Assembly (NCBI GenBank): GCA_022559845.1
Contig: CM040118.1
Location: 263,957,519 to 264,021,518, forward strand
Reading direction: 5' to 3'
DNA length: 64,000 bases
From: Amorphophallus konjac
Lineage: Eukaryota > Streptophyta > Magnoliopsida > Alismatales > Araceae
Positions 36,869 through 49,017 of the stretch are shown here, piece by piece. A model generated the notes under the pieces. That model had not been told where the DNA came from. It ran no database searches and was given only the letters and a program-made list of their open reading frames with translations. The translations under genes and the position numbers were made by a program. How positions within the stretch are numbered: position 1 is the stretch's first letter; every line of letters starts with the position of its first letter.

Positions 36869-37624
36869 GTATGATTTACATCTTAAGATTTAACATGCTT
36901 TAAGTGGTTTACAAGTTCAATTAATGTACGTAAATTTATGCATGTAGACAAGTAGATATCAAGGATTGTAAAATCGACAAGAGCAGGCAAGTAAGAGTAT
37001 ATAGATTCCAACTTCATCGATATCAAGTAAGTAATAACTGGAATTAGCAACAATTTTTCAAGAATGGTAAGAACTCGTATCAAGCAAGTAATAGTAAGCA
37101 ACATAATTTCAAGCATGTAGAATTGGAATTGGCTATTTATCAATTTCATTCAAGCAAATACGTTTACCCTTCTGCGGGTCTCAAGTCAACCAATCAAGTA
37201 ATACGATGGGAATGAGTGGAATGCCTAAAGTCTAGAAAGTAAGTACTCCGGTGCAATGTCAAACACCGTGGTCAATAAACTCCCATGGGCACAAGTACCT
37301 TCGGGTGCTCCTCCCAGGACCAGACCGGGCCCTATATGCACAGCATTGGTCATGTTTGTTGACATCCACTCTCATTTATAGCCAATATAGAATTTCAAGG
37401 GTTGACCAGGTAGGATATATATGAGGTGGATTATAGAATGGAATCTAAGGTGTATCGTTATGTAGGGATGAACTAGGAGTAAAAACCAGCAACGTTTGAT
37501 ACACGGAAAAACTAGGTGAGATTGGTGCCTTGTAGGCGACCTGACATGTTCAGAAATGACATCCTCACAACAGGGTTCCCTTCCTGTGAACTATACAGGG
37601 TTTAAGAAACCCAGTCAGGGGTTA

Positions 37625-38545
37625 ATGGCGCCTCTCAGGCTGCCATTTATCAGTGAATGGCGTCCTGAAACCAGGGCGCATCATTCAGGGGTTCAAGGTC
37701 TTGAAAAAACTAAAACTTGGGGTCCGTTTAATAGGGGCCCAAGTCACTGCCATCTTCTTGAAATTGGCGCCCAGGGGGCTGCCATCTTCTTGAAATTGGC
37801 ACCCTTGGGTAAGACTTCTTTAAAGAAATGGCGCCCTGATGGCTGCCATGTTTCACTAATAGGCGCCCAAGGGTCAGGCGCCTATCAAACATGTGTCCAG
37901 GTTATCTAATGGTTAAGGCTTAATGGCTGAGGGCTAACTAGATGATTAACTGGTTAATAGAGTTTTAACTATTGTAGGTCTACTAATTGCAACAGTAGTT
38001 TAACTAATGTTTGAGGGTTTTAAACTCTGATTAAGCTAAATGACTGGGGGTTGACTACTTAAGTCTGGGGTTTATCTAATCTAGGTTTAACTAGTGGCAA
38101 TAGAGGTTTAACCTACCTAGGTTTAACTAATGGCTGATAGAAGGCGCCCATGGGTCAGCCACCTTCTGGAAATTGGCGCCCCAGGGGCAGCCATGTTTCA
38201 ATAGAAGGTGCCCCTAACTCAGCCATCAATTTTCAAGAGGCGCCCTAGGGCCTGCCATGTTTTATTGAAAGGAGTCACAGGGTATGGCGCCTATTACACA
38301 AGTTAAGGATAATCAGGGGCTGATCTGGTTGGATAGAAGGCGCCCATGGGGCTGCTATCTATCATAAATTGGCGCCCCAGGGGTAGCCATGTCTTAGTAG
38401 AAGGCGTCCCTAGGTCAGCCTTCAATTTTTAATAGGCGCCCTTGGGTTGGGTGCCCTTCACACAGGGTCCTTTTTCCCTGGGCCGAAAACGTCTGTTGTA
38501 CAGTCGCTGTTCATGAATGGCGTCCGGGTCAAGGGCGCCCTTCAA
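37625..38545 (-). repeat. GGCGCC minisatellite in Tekay LTR (right)
   Basis: Counterpart of the array at 28855-29700, with the same unit order and scattered substitutions in the GGCGCC cores. Confidence 0.75.
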
Positions 38546-38908
38546 TTTAGGCTGATTTATGTAAAATTGATGACATGGATAGGTAGAGAAAATTCTGAGG
38601 ATTATAGATCTGTGTTCATGCACTCGTTTCATGCTTTGGTTTCTCAAATATCAAATTTTTAACATATCATACTCATTTATATTTTACAGAAACTAAGTGG
38701 AGACAAGGTTTCTAGATAGGCAGAACTCTATCTATATCTAATCTGGTGTATAGATTAGGTAGACTAACATGTTAATTAAGTATGCTAACTGGTTAGTAGA
38801 TCATCTAATATGTTAATTAGGTATGCTAAAAGATTAGTTAATAGCTTAACTAACAGGTTATGTAAAAACACGATAAAACTTGCGTTACACAGGATATATC
38901 GCATGGAT

Positions 38909-39162
38909 ATGAAGCTAATACATGCCAATTACCCTAGATTGAAGTTAATACATGCTAATTATCTTAGATTGAAGATAATACATGCTAATTATCCTAGATT
39001 GAAGTTAATACATGCTAATTATTCTAGGTATGAGGCTAATACATGCTAATTAAGGCTAATACATGCTAATTAAGGCTAATACATGCTAATTACCCTGTAT
39101 ATGAAGCTAATACAAGCTAATTACCTTAGATATGAAGCTAATACATGCTAATTACCCTAGCT
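38909..39162 (-). repeat. 30-bp tandem repeat in Tekay LTR (right)
   Basis: Counterpart of 30139-30360 with one additional unit (GATTGAAGATAATACATGC). Confidence 0.85.
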
Positions 39163-40537
39163 TAGCTTGCTAGTTTAGCTAAAATTTTAGAAAGCCTACT
39201 AAAACATGATGTGTAACCACTAAATACCGCATGGAGATGAGACTAATCACAAATTTTACATGCTAATATAACTTAGATTAGCTATGGTTTGGTTAAAGCT
39301 GAGATCACCTACCTCTGTGAAGTGGCAGAAGTTGTACGTGTCGAAGAAGAAAGGAAGAGGATCAGCTCCTTCCCTCCTCTGTAATGCTTCAGAGAATGCT
39401 CCCACGTTCTCTGCAGCAAGGCCTCGAATAACAGAGAAAGCAGGAGTCTCTGCCTCAATAGGGGGTATAATATAAGGTTTGGGTTTTTGGTAGACAGGAT
39501 AGGTAGACAAGATCCACATTTACAGGGTATATGGCCACCTATAATGCGATGCCAACTAATACAGGCTATTGTGATAAAAGGTTCGTAAGAGTTGTCGGAT
39601 GGGAAATGGCGCCTATGAGGCTGCCATCTTCTAAGAAATAGCGCCCATGACCAAGTCGTGACTTTTTCTGAGTTCTTTATATTAAACTTCCCACTTATCT
39701 TCAATGAATTTTATCTTTAAAATTTGATTGAGTTAATTCGTGAAATTTCATGGGTGAGATCCTTATATTTTTCTCTATTTTTACATATAAATTTTTTTTA
39801 AAAAATTCTTTTTAAATAAAAAGTGGCACTATTCACGTTTGGGAAATAACGACCTAACGTATGCTGTTGTTTAGTGAATAACGACCATACATTGGTCGTT
39901 ACTTCTTTTGGAGCATTTTCTTATCACCCTCTAAGGACTGAAATTGGATATATATCCTTTCCATCTTTATGTATCAACTTTAGTTGAATAACGACACCTT
40001 ACATGTCATTATTTCGTGAGTAACGGCTTAATAACGGGGGTGATTTTGAACAGAGACTTTTCTATTCACCCTACACTAACCAAAATTGTTTATATACCCT
40101 TTCTCACTTCTTAAATTATGTTTATCCCTTAACCCCTCATCTATATACCCTTATTTCTTCAGAACAATGATATAATGTAAAAGTTGAAATATGAAAAATT
40201 TTAAATTATGAAAATATGATTTAACATCTTTTAAAATTGATGTTTATCCTTTAAAACCCTATCTATATAACCTATTTCCTATTCCTTTAGAATAGTGTAA
40301 TAAGATGTATTATTAGTTTCCTAAGTGATTGAAAATATAAATTGGCATTTCCTAAAATATAATTTTGCATCTTCTAAAGTATCTATTGGTTTTTGAATTA
40401 TTAATTAAATGGTTTAAATGGTTAATCAAAAAGAATTAGAATATGAGTTCAATAGTTACATATATGTATGTATATATATATATATATATATATGATTTTT
40501 TTCGTACATTTCTATTTTAAAATTTTTGGGTGTTACA

Positions 40538-40542
40538 CCTGT
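40538..40542 (+). repeat. Target-site duplication of Tekay element, right
   Basis: CCTGT, matching TCTGT at the left side in four of five positions. Confidence 0.6.
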
Positions 40543-40684
40543 TCTCCTCTGTGTCCTCTGGATCAGATCCAAGGCACAGTACTCATGTGTGAGCATTTCG
40601 ATTTGTCTTTATTGTCAGCCTTCTGATGCTGAACATTTTGATTTTCTATTTTCGTTTTTCATACTTCTTATAAGCTGTGTATCA

Positions 40685-40800
40685 GCGGTGGCATAAGCTG
40701 TAAGGCCCAGCGGTGGCTTAAGCTATAATGCCCAGCGGTTGAAGTTGTGAATCAGCGAATTGTTGGCAAGCTGTGAGGCCCAGCCATTCAAGCTGTTTGG
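40685..40800 (+). repeat. Short AAGCTGTnAGGCCCAGC repeats
   Basis: Three to four imperfect copies of a unit with AAGCTGTAAGGCCCAGCGG near 40697, 40729 and 40788, in the R/U5 part of the split Sirevirus LTR. Confidence 0.6.
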
Positions 40801-40824
40801 CAGCAGAATCCACACTCTGGTTGG

Positions 40825-40870
40825 AGTGTGGGGTGGATGTAGGTCATGAGGACTGAACCACCTAAAAAGA
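40825..40870 (+). promoter_or_regulatory. Sirevirus LTR conserved block, copy C
   Basis: GTGTGGGGTGGATGTAGG, spacer, then GAACCACCTAAAAA; 200 bp before the LTR end. Confidence 0.75.
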
Positions 40871-41170
40871 TCTTGCGTACTGTGGCTTGATTTCCAATGT
40901 GTCAACCGTTAGATGTATGCTAGACGCGTTCCTATCTACGGTCCTGATTGCTTTTAATTCCGCATTAGTCTAAAAGTCTTCAGGCTAAGTTTTAATTTGA
41001 TCAAGTTTTTAGAGGCAGATTCATTCACCCCCCCCTCTGAATCTTGGTTTGCACCACTACATCGTTCTAACATTTCTTACACTCAGTACATTACGTTTGC
41101 ACTGGGTAATGTAGACAAACATGTTGCATAGCTGTGCCCTCGTCTATGCAAAGTGTTCGGTGCAGGAAAG

Positions 41171-41395
41171 GCGGCTTCTATGGCATGATCTTACAGCTTT
41201 CAGTTCTTCTATATCTATCCCCTAGCTAGTGGGAGGAGATTTATATGACATTGTTAGCTCTCAAGAGAAGAAAGGAGGGGATCAGCTTACTACTAGGCGT
41301 AGGAGAATGGAGGAGTTTAAAGATTTTATCAATGGAGCTTTATTGTTAGATGCTGGATATGATGGCACTAAGCTCTTTTGCCTCTCTTTGCGCTA
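41171..41395 (+). pseudogene. LINE (L1-type) endonuclease fragment
   Basis: The frame reads LLWHDLTAF, then GGDLYDIVSSQEKKGG and MEEFKDFINGALLLDAGYDG. This is the spacing of a plant L1 apurinic-type endonuclease (GDFN.I..EK.GG then F..F....L.D.G..G). An in-frame stop lies just upstream of GGDLYD. Only about 75 residues remain and no reverse transcriptase follows. Resemblance is by motif pattern, so moderate confidence. Confidence 0.65.
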
Positions 41396-42842
41396 TACTT
41401 TAGTAAGGAACCCTAGATCCACCTATGAAACACCAGAACAAGCTGTAGGGGAAGGGCATCCTCCACCAAACGCCACTCACAATGTGACCGCAGCAGGATA
41501 TCGCCAGATCCCTCCCTATGACTGAGAAGCACACATTTTGTCTATTAACACCCTTTCATCTTAGAACTTTTTAAGACCTCCCAAAAACACGTCGAACTAT
41601 TCTATACCCTTCTTAGATAAGAATGAATCCCTAGGGATAGAGAACTTCAGTCTATCTTTTCCCAGATCATTGCACCTCAACCCCTAACAAGTTATTCACT
41701 CGTTGACTATACGAACATAACAAAAAGCACTATACAAATGAAGCGAAATGTGTAAGCCCATAAGCTACAGGGGTGAGCCTATAGAGCCTCAAGAATATCA
41801 AAGAGTGATTCACTCGTTGTCACTCAAGAACTCCTACATGCAAGCGCCTCAATCAGACTACTTCCCGGGCCAGCCATGGGCAAGAGCATCTTATCTCCTT
41901 GGGCCGGATGTCATAGAAGGAGAATGGTCCTCGATGGCTTGGACGAGAGCGGAGAATATCCTAAGAATGATAGGTTCGGCGTTTGTCAAGCACCACTTCG
42001 ACGGCCAAGGGAACATATAGCATTCGATATGTATTCTTAAAGAGGTGAAGAAGTTGAGAGACTGGACAGAAGATCGAAGCACCAGGATAGCTCATATGAC
42101 GGACGGGAGGCCTTTTGGCAGAAGTAGAGTCTCTTACGTAGAATAAAAAGCCGTGCTATTTCATGTATTCAACGTGCCGCCCGGAATCATTCGTGGTTTG
42201 TGATGTTAGGAAGAGATTTTGACCACCGGCGGAGACCCAAGTGGTTCGACGAAGAATGGTGGCCTCGGTTCGGACTTTTCCAACTTCCTCCTTAAGGTCA
42301 TTCTCTTCCTTCCCCGTCATGCTACTTCGCCCGCCTATGATTACTTGTACACGTCTTTCTCCACCGGTCACTAGCTTTTATGCTCCAGTTGTGCGTGAGA
42401 AGGCCTCTCTATCCCTTCCCCGCTTGATGAAACTGCCTGCTATAGAGACACAGACGCTAGGAATTATTAAGCTCATGGGGAACCGATGATTCTTCTATAT
42501 CTCAACAAAGCATGATAGAAGAGATTTCCCTATGACCAAAGAACAACTAAAGTATTCAACTAAATAGCAGTTGTGTTAGTCGTATGGGAATAAATTTTAG
42601 TAAAAAATCTCTTCTTTACTTTAGGTTTAGGATCAGAGAAAGCATTCAAAAAGACAGTTCTTTCCCGAACCCCGGTGTTGTTACCGGGATTGATCTGATC
42701 GTTTCTGAGTTAAGGGTCGCCTAGCCTAAGAAGTATCTTACTGTATTGGGACCGGTTGGTTATAAAAGGAAGTCAAAGTCATGGGATTGGTTCGTTCTCC
42801 AGAAGACGTAATGAAACACTCGTCCCACCCACTACGAAGCTC
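41396..42842. other. Unassigned sequence, possibly organelle-derived
   Basis: About 1.4 kb of balanced composition with no recognised gene. A 90-residue frame at 41748-42020 has no family I know. The texture resembles plant mitochondrial intergenic DNA, but that is an impression, not evidence. Confidence 0.3.
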
Positions 42843-43072
42843 TGGCGACCCTCTGCTTGCCTTTGCTAAAAGCATTGACAACCCCTCCATTCTCAATATT
42901 GAACCGGCTACGATTTCCCGTGCTCTTAAAATTGGCTTGGCCTCAATATGAATATCATAAAGTGGAATCCGACTCAAAAATCACCATTGACATCATCAAT
43001 GGTAAGGCTAAGCACCCCTGGAATTGTACCAACACTATAAAGGCGCTTGCGGCTTACAAAAAAGAGAACTAA
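42843..43072 (+). pseudogene. LINE RNase H-domain fragment
   Basis: Two frames joined by a frameshift near 42940 give GDPLLAFAKSID, ISRALKIGLAS, then VESDSKITIDIINGKA and PWNCTNTIKA. This is the pattern of the RNase H domain at the C-terminus of plant L1 LINEs (E.DSK..ID.I). It may come from the same LINE as the endonuclease scrap, but the RT between is absent. Confidence 0.6.
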
Positions 43073-44762
43073 TGGCCGACCCAAGTCTTTTCGGAAAGAG
43101 CCCTTCCTTAGGGTCCCTCGTGTTGTAGTTACATGGTATGGCTAACGCTCCTTAGAGGATAGATCCGCTTCTCTTACTGAAAAGCGGGGGCACCCTGACT
43201 CTATGAATAGCTCCTGATCTTGGTCATAAAGGGAGTGAGTGCAAGCCCCCATGGTTGTTAGCCCCATAGGTCTAGAGCACGATCACGTGAAGAAGAACAT
43301 ACCACCGATTGATTCACTTTTCTGATTCGGTATGTAGGCACAAAGAAAGTGTTCCGGCTTGAGCCGAGAAAGTCTCACCCTTCTATGTACATCCACAACT
43401 TCTCAGCTCTTTCATTGAAACTCACCACCCAACAACGGCCACCCTCCCTAGGTGTAAGATAATAGGGCTTGATGCCTAGCGGCTTCCCTTTACGGGTTGT
43501 CTACCGATCTCACAGGTTCACTCCCTTGAGGCATGTTCCTTGAGTCGTGATGCTTTGATTATCGTCTTTCTAATTTTTGTCTGGTTGGTGTTCAGCCAAT
43601 GTAATGTCTTCGGATGCCTCACTTTTAAGGCTTCGTTCCATTCCTCTTCTGTCGCTCTCATCTCTGCCTTTCATCCACATTGATACCCCCGATCCAGAGC
43701 AAGGACCCAACAATCCAATCCCTAACCGGTCGCCTCTGTTTGACCCACCAAACGGAGCGACCGCGGCGGCATGTCAAAGAAAGGACCCGAAGCAGCCTGC
43801 CAATCATCGTTATAAAAGAGCATCCACCGCCCGATTCACTAGGCCATGCCGCACTGAATCAGCTATAGCCAAAACGTGAGTTTTATTTCCTCCCCTCGGT
43901 CGCCTGGCTCGTTTCGTAAACTCCACTTGCTGGTTCCCACCTTTGCTTGAGAAGTGAATGACCCAACGAGCGGTGGTTTGTCGCGATTGGATTGTGCTTT
44001 TGTTGCACCAGTTGATCTTTTGTGTGCAGTTGCGATGTCTTATGGTTTTCTGGGTGCCTTTCCGGAGCTAGGAGATTCGGTGACTTGGTCGGTTCGCTAC
44101 TCTCTTTTCAGCCATTCTTGTATGCGTGTAGCCTAAGCCTACCTTTCGATTGGACTTGCTCCAGATCTTTTGACACCCGCCCATCTTCCTTCCCATTCTG
44201 GTAGGTTGGTTCGTGATGATTTGTAGAGTACAACGCTTTCTGGGTACGTACGGCTGTTCCTGCAGCTTGTGGAGGTGACCAGCGCTGCATGCCCGAATGG
44301 AATATTGACTATCCCGTCGAACTGACCTAGTCGCTCGTGAAGGAGCTGGTCATCATGGAATATAGTATATGTAGGTGCAGGTTTTCCTAGAGCGAACCTC
44401 CATGTGTGTTATACGTTATGATCCGACATTAAGAATGATTTACTTAATCCTGGTTTCGATACGCCAATAGGGTTAGAGTAGCAAAGAGGAAATCTCAATT
44501 CCAATTCCAAGAAAGCAGTTGGGAATAAAATCAAGTATTTTTGAATTGGAATGTGCATGCCGATCTGTCATGTCGTTAACTGACCGATTTGTTATATGTT
44601 ACATATAAAAATCGACAGTGGAAAGGGCACTCGCTATCTTTCTTGCTTGAGGTGGTGTGGTTTGCTTTGATCATTCGCTTAGAGGGAGGTGGAAAGGAGA
44701 AGAATAGCACATGAGCATTGAGCGGAGGTAGTCTACGACTTCTTCCTGAGGAAGGTTGCCTT
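43073..44762. other. Unassigned sequence, possibly organelle-derived
   Basis: About 1.7 kb with no supported gene or repeat. Short frames here show no family features. It ends where similarity to the LTR at 51000-51759 begins. Confidence 0.3.
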
Positions 44763-45529
44763 AGTGGATGCATTCGGCCTTGCTTCTAGTGGGCAGGTAC
44801 TCCTGTCACCTGAGACGTGACTCTACTATTTCGGGTTTCGTTTCCCATCTGCGAGATGTGGTTCCCCCGATAGTTTCAGGGAGTGTTCCCGAGGTAGAGG
44901 TCTAGAGGTTTTTCCTGTGAGTGTCACCGAGGGTTTCCCTAAATGGTCTTAGGTCCACGACTGTGAGGTCATGACGGTTTCTTCTAGCGGCGTAGCCAGA
45001 GGTTCTCCCGTTAGTTCGGTAGTCTCCCGATTGTGAGATTGGGGTGTGTTTGTCCGATACAGTAGGAGTAACTGTAGTGCCGAGTTTTGACCTGCCACCG
45101 GTTCGCTGTTCCTGCTGTAGTTGTAGCTGCTTTCCTTTCCGCTACCGCCATTGTTTCCGGTTGGGGTTCCGTGGGACCCCTACTGAGTCTCTGTTTGGAG
45201 ACTCACCCTTGCTTTTCAAGTGCGGCGGTTCTTCCTCGAGGTTCGAGGGTACTGTTCCGAGGTCCCTAGCTACCAGCTCACCGGGCCGAGTGTTCACTTG
45301 GCATGTGGTATGTTTTACTACTTTAGACTATACTTTCTATTGGACTGGACTCTACTGTTGTAGTTGTTTATTTATTTCTGTTATTATATCTGTTGTCCTG
45401 TATTATTTCCTATTTCTTTGTACCTCCACACTCCTTTTAGCCCTTTCGAGCCCTCCCGACTCGTGGGCGACGGGCCAGGATTCGAATGGTATCGGGTTCT
45501 TCCCGATATCCGGATCTTGGGTCGTCATA
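44763..45529 (+). mobile_element. Truncated 5' LTR of LARD-like element
   Basis: This 767-bp stretch is a direct repeat of 50990-51759 (for example GGGCAGGTACTCCTGTCAC in both). It ends GGGTCGTCATA against GGGTCGTCACA in the right LTR, and a PBS follows after 2 bp. The first 2.4 kb of the LTR is missing and replaced by unrelated sequence. Confidence 0.88.
45184..45205 (+). promoter_or_regulatory. Conserved U5-type hairpin
   Basis: TGAGTCTC and GAGACTCA enclose TGTTTG; TTGCTTTTCAAG follows. It lies about 345 bp from the LTR end. Confidence 0.6.
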
Positions 45530-45531
45530 GA

Positions 45532-45543
45532 TGGTATCAGAGC
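45532..45543 (+). promoter_or_regulatory. Primer-binding site (iMet) of LARD-like element
   Basis: TGGTATCAGAGC, a perfect match, 2 bp after the LTR end. Confidence 0.93.
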
Positions 45544-48500
45544 GGTGGTTGTGGACGTACATAGGAATTTGAGGTATTGCAGTGATCAGAGTTCATAAGG
45601 TATAGTACAGTCGGCAGCTGGCATAGGGTTTTGTGTTTGCTTTCCGTTTGGTTTCTCGCTTGAGAGCTTGAGTGCGTTGCGTGGTGCTGTGAAGGTGGTT
45701 GCTGTTCGCGGCTTTCCTGCTGGCGTGGGGATTGAGTATCGAGGTCGAGAGCTTTCTCCCTCATCGTTGGTGGCCCCGGTTATGCTACGTTGAGTAGAGG
45801 TTGCCGGTAGGCGCAGATTTGTGGTGCTGCGTTCGAGGTTTTTATAGCAAGGTCAGGTGGCTAGCGAGGATTATTTGTGATTAAGTGGCTGTGAGTGTGC
45901 TCTGAGGGAGCTGTTGTCGAGTTTGGCCACTCCAGCTTGAGGTTTATCCAGTCCCTGAGGTGTTAAGGTCGTGGTTTAAGGTGGCAGAGCGGGTGCTCTG
46001 ATCGAGAAGTGTGCTCGGGTGAGCGGAGGATCTTCTTGGTGAGCTGCTATTTCGTCGAGCACGATGTTCTTGTCATGCTCCATGGCGTCAGAAATGACGT
46101 GTCGGTCCCGATTGTTTTGCAGATTTTGAGGCAAGATTGGGCCGTGATGTCCCAGTAAGTCTTGCTCCTACGCTCTTGCATGCGAATGGGTTGTGTTCGC
46201 CTTGGATTTGGTTTAAGATATGAATGTTCCATGGCGAGTTCGGGACTCGAGGATGCGCGTTCACGGTTGGCGATTATGGCTCGTGTGCGGCTCTTGACGT
46301 GGTGTATTGCAGTTCAAGGAATTGTAGTGGTGGTGCATCGAGAGATGTTGTGATCGTGGTCTGACGTGACACTTGCTGAGTGCGTCGAAGGCGCTGAACT
46401 GATGGAAGCGATGGTTTTCTCAGCTGGAAGGTGATGTTCCTAGCATGTGCGAGGTTCAAGGTCAGGTCGAGCGTCGAGTTCTTTCGTTGGTCAGAGGTAT
46501 GTCGGATTCTCCTTTGGTTGGAGAGATTGTGTTTGGCTAAGGTTCGTCGTCTTGCATTATGTGTCCGGATTGGTTGGCCTTTGCGTGCCATGGAGTCCGT
46601 GCGAGACATGTTCCGTGCTTTGGCAAGGTGGTTGCCTGTGATAAGTCGTGCCCAATTTTCTTGGTGTGTTAAGGTGTTGACGCTAATCCAAAAGGATGCT
46701 TGCCAGTTAGGCGGTGCTCGTGAGGTTTTGTGGTTGGTGTCGTGATTTTTCGATTCATTGCGGATTGGAGCCTGCAGAGTTACAGAGGATTGCCAGATTA
46801 AGAGGGAGAATCTGTGCTTGGGGTTCGAGGTAAGGGATCTTTCCTCACCCTATTTTCTGAAGTTGGCCAGTCGAGTTGTGGATTGTCGGGATGGCGAGTC
46901 CCAAGTGGCCGTGTTTGGTTGTGTGCGTGGATCAGAGTGCGCATCGGAAGCCTGTTGGGCCGATAACCTACAGGTTCAGGATCGTAGCGTTGGGTGCTAC
47001 GGGCGGATTCCTGAGGTTGCGTTGAGCATTGGAGTATTGGTTCCTCTGTGCGAGACGTGTTGTTACCGTGCTGTTGCTCGAGGTATTATGGTTCTTGGCA
47101 CTGGCAGGATGGAGTTTTGGGGGGAAATGTTGGCAAGCGTGCCGCATGAATATCCTGTTCTTGTGATGGGAGTGGTGTCAGGCGTCGGTATTAGACCCGG
47201 ATGGGGTTGTTGAGGATGTCGCCTGACGGAGGTCGAGGATGTGTTGGTCAGAGTCGGTGGCTTGGTGCCTGACTTGTGTTGTAAGTCGTGTCCTCAGATG
47301 AGATCGTGTTTTGAGGAAGTGATTCTTGACAGATTATGGGTCCTAGTTGGCAGCTGTGAGTGGCTGATGAGCCTAACAGCATGATCGACCACAACATCGT
47401 CTGTAGGTTATGGTCGTGTCAGATTGTGATGGACGGGACCCAACTGTGATGAAAATCTGTGTCATTTGAAGACATGTGTGCATTTAGCGTGGTGTTGGCG
47501 ACTAGGTTGCCGTAATATTGGATGGCACTTTCCTCCCCTAGATACGTGTGCCATGAATTGTCCCAGTGGTGTCCCGTGGCTTTGTGATAAGGGCGGAATT
47601 GGGATTGGCATGTGTCCACTTGGATAAGTTAAGATAGGATTCGATGAGATAGGACGGAGGAATGACGCATGTGGTTGGAGGTCCTTGATGGGACGTTGGC
47701 GTTGGAGTGGTTATCCCTGGTCTGGTGACCAGCATGGGAGGATTTCCCTGTAAGTCTGAGTAGAGTGAGTTGATGACTAAAGACGCATGAGTCTTCTCGT
47801 TGGTTTTATCATGCTCCCCTGAGAGGGTTGAGTTGGCGCGATGATCAAGATCGGATGCGGTGTCTGAGAGAAGCTCAGTTTGAGATGTGGTAATTATCTG
47901 TGTGTGAGTCAGCAGATGGCCGGTTGTGAGTTGGATCGTGCCTGCTAGGCAGGTAAAGGTTTCCTATTGACGTGTATCTGGCGACCAGTGGATGGTCTTT
48001 TCACAGACAGAAGATGCTGTTGGTTGTGCATCATGAACGGTGAGAGCCGTGTGCAAGGGAGGCCTTTGGTGGTCATTTCCGTAATGTGCCTTCCGGATGG
48101 GATCTGGGCTTTGTCGAAGTTTTAGTTCTAGCAGAGTTGGTTCCATGCTATGGTGAGCGCTTGGCTTGCCAAGTGTGAACTATTGGAGGCTCTGTATTGG
48201 TTGTTCCCTTGAGAAGGGTGTGCGACTTGTCAGCTGGCTGTGAAGCTAATGTGTGATTTGTCTGCCGACCATAGGAGGGATCGGTAGCTGTTTCTCGTGA
48301 CGAGGACTGTGTCTCCTCGGTGAGCGAGATGGTGGCAGTGGTGCCATGATTGGTTCTCGCGTTGTCTGAGGTGATGCCGGATTGTGTCCATTGGTGTATG
48401 CCTGCTCTGATGGCCGGTGTGCACGGCGTGCGGAGCGAGGTGTCATTCGTGACTGTAGTCTGGTTGTATCCCTCAGGATCTGTGTTTTTGAAAGAATCGA

Positions 48501-48598
48501 GGTTTTCTGTGCTGGGGCTCTGACAGTGTTGTCAGTTGGTTCAGTGTTCTTCCCCTGTGACTTGGTGCTAGTCCTGAATTTTGAGGATGAAATTTCTT
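45544..48598 (+). mobile_element. Non-coding interior of LARD-like LTR retrotransposon
   Basis: About 3.05 kb between PBS and PPT with no Gag, protease, RT or integrase motif in any frame I examined. The plus strand is strikingly rich in G and T. The short open frames (for example 46758-47213 plus) have no domain features. This matches the definition of large retrotransposon derivatives: long LTRs and a non-coding interior mobilised by partner proteins. Extreme decay of a coding interior is the alternative. Confidence 0.65.
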
Positions 48599-48611
48599 TA
48601 AGGGGGGAGGG
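48599..48611 (+). promoter_or_regulatory. Polypurine tract of LARD-like element
   Basis: TAAGGGGGGAGGG just before TTGTAATGCC. The preceding GATGAAATTTC is the typical sequence before Tekay-type PPTs. Confidence 0.92.
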
Positions 48612-49017
48612 TTGTAATGCCCCGGGTTTTTCGGATGTTTCTCGGATCAGGATCCGTGGGTTTAAGATCGTCTTTCCACGGATTGCGGATTACGTCCGAT
48701 TGAGCTTCGAACTATTTATACATGATTGTCGGACCCATTGGTGGTGTGCCCGTGAATTTCCTTGGGTCCGTGGCGTGGTGAGGAGCACGTCGATATTTTT
48801 CTAGATCTTTCAGAGCGCCTATGTGGGTCCCGGGTCGCGTTTTGGGTTTTACGCGTGTTTTTTGTCAGTCGAACCTTCGGAACCCCATGTAGGGGGAACC
48901 GTTGCGTTCTCCGACTCTGGGACGTTACCACTACGTTGTGCGTCTTCCGAGGAACAGGGAGGTGATTTTTCCCTATTATTGTATTTTTTGGATTTTTAAA
49001 ATCCCAAATCCATTTCT

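Larger units (their letters stand above)
27628..40537 (-). mobile_element. Complete Tekay/Del-type Ty3/gypsy element, 12.9 kb
   Basis: Two directly repeated LTRs (27628-31722 and 36421-40537) flank a 4.7-kb interior. The interior holds, in minus-strand order, PBS, gag, protease, RT, RNase H, integrase with chromodomain-like end, and PPT. A near-perfect 5-bp duplication brackets it. The LTRs show 6 differences in their first 153 bp, so the insertion is not ancient. The protein frame is broken, so this copy is non-autonomous now. Confidence 0.95.
36421..40537 (-). mobile_element. Tekay 5' LTR (right copy)
   Basis: 4,117 bp, TGTCACGTCCCG to TGTTACA on the plus strand. It has the same internal order as the left copy. 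Compared with the left copy it keeps an extra ACGACC-N7-GGTCGT hairpin segment near 39880-39900, showing an indel within the U3 inverted-repeat region. Confidence 0.93.
26165..41072 (+). mobile_element. Sirevirus solo LTR split by a Tekay element (26165-27627 and 40538-41072)
   Basis: The left part starts TGTTAGTCAGC; the right part ends CGTTCTAACA, so the ends are the inverted words TGTTAG/CTAACA. Left: U3 repeat array and TATA at 27390. Right: GAACCACCTAAAAA block and the U5 signature ATTCACCCCCCCCTCTG. Removing the Tekay element gives about 1,993 bp, nearly the same length as the Sirevirus LTR at 59378-61376. Outer flanks (ATCTG and TTTCT) are not a clear target duplication, and no PBS or PPT adjoins the LTR. 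Confidence 0.75.

Noticed and set aside
41748..42020. A 90-residue frame with FPGQPWARASYLLGP
   Set aside because: Not recognised as any family; no support from neighbours, so not called as a gene.
45044..48804. Several Cys/Val/Arg-rich open frames of 60-184 residues
   Set aside because: They lie in LTR or non-coding LARD interior, have no domain features, and reflect G+T-rich composition.
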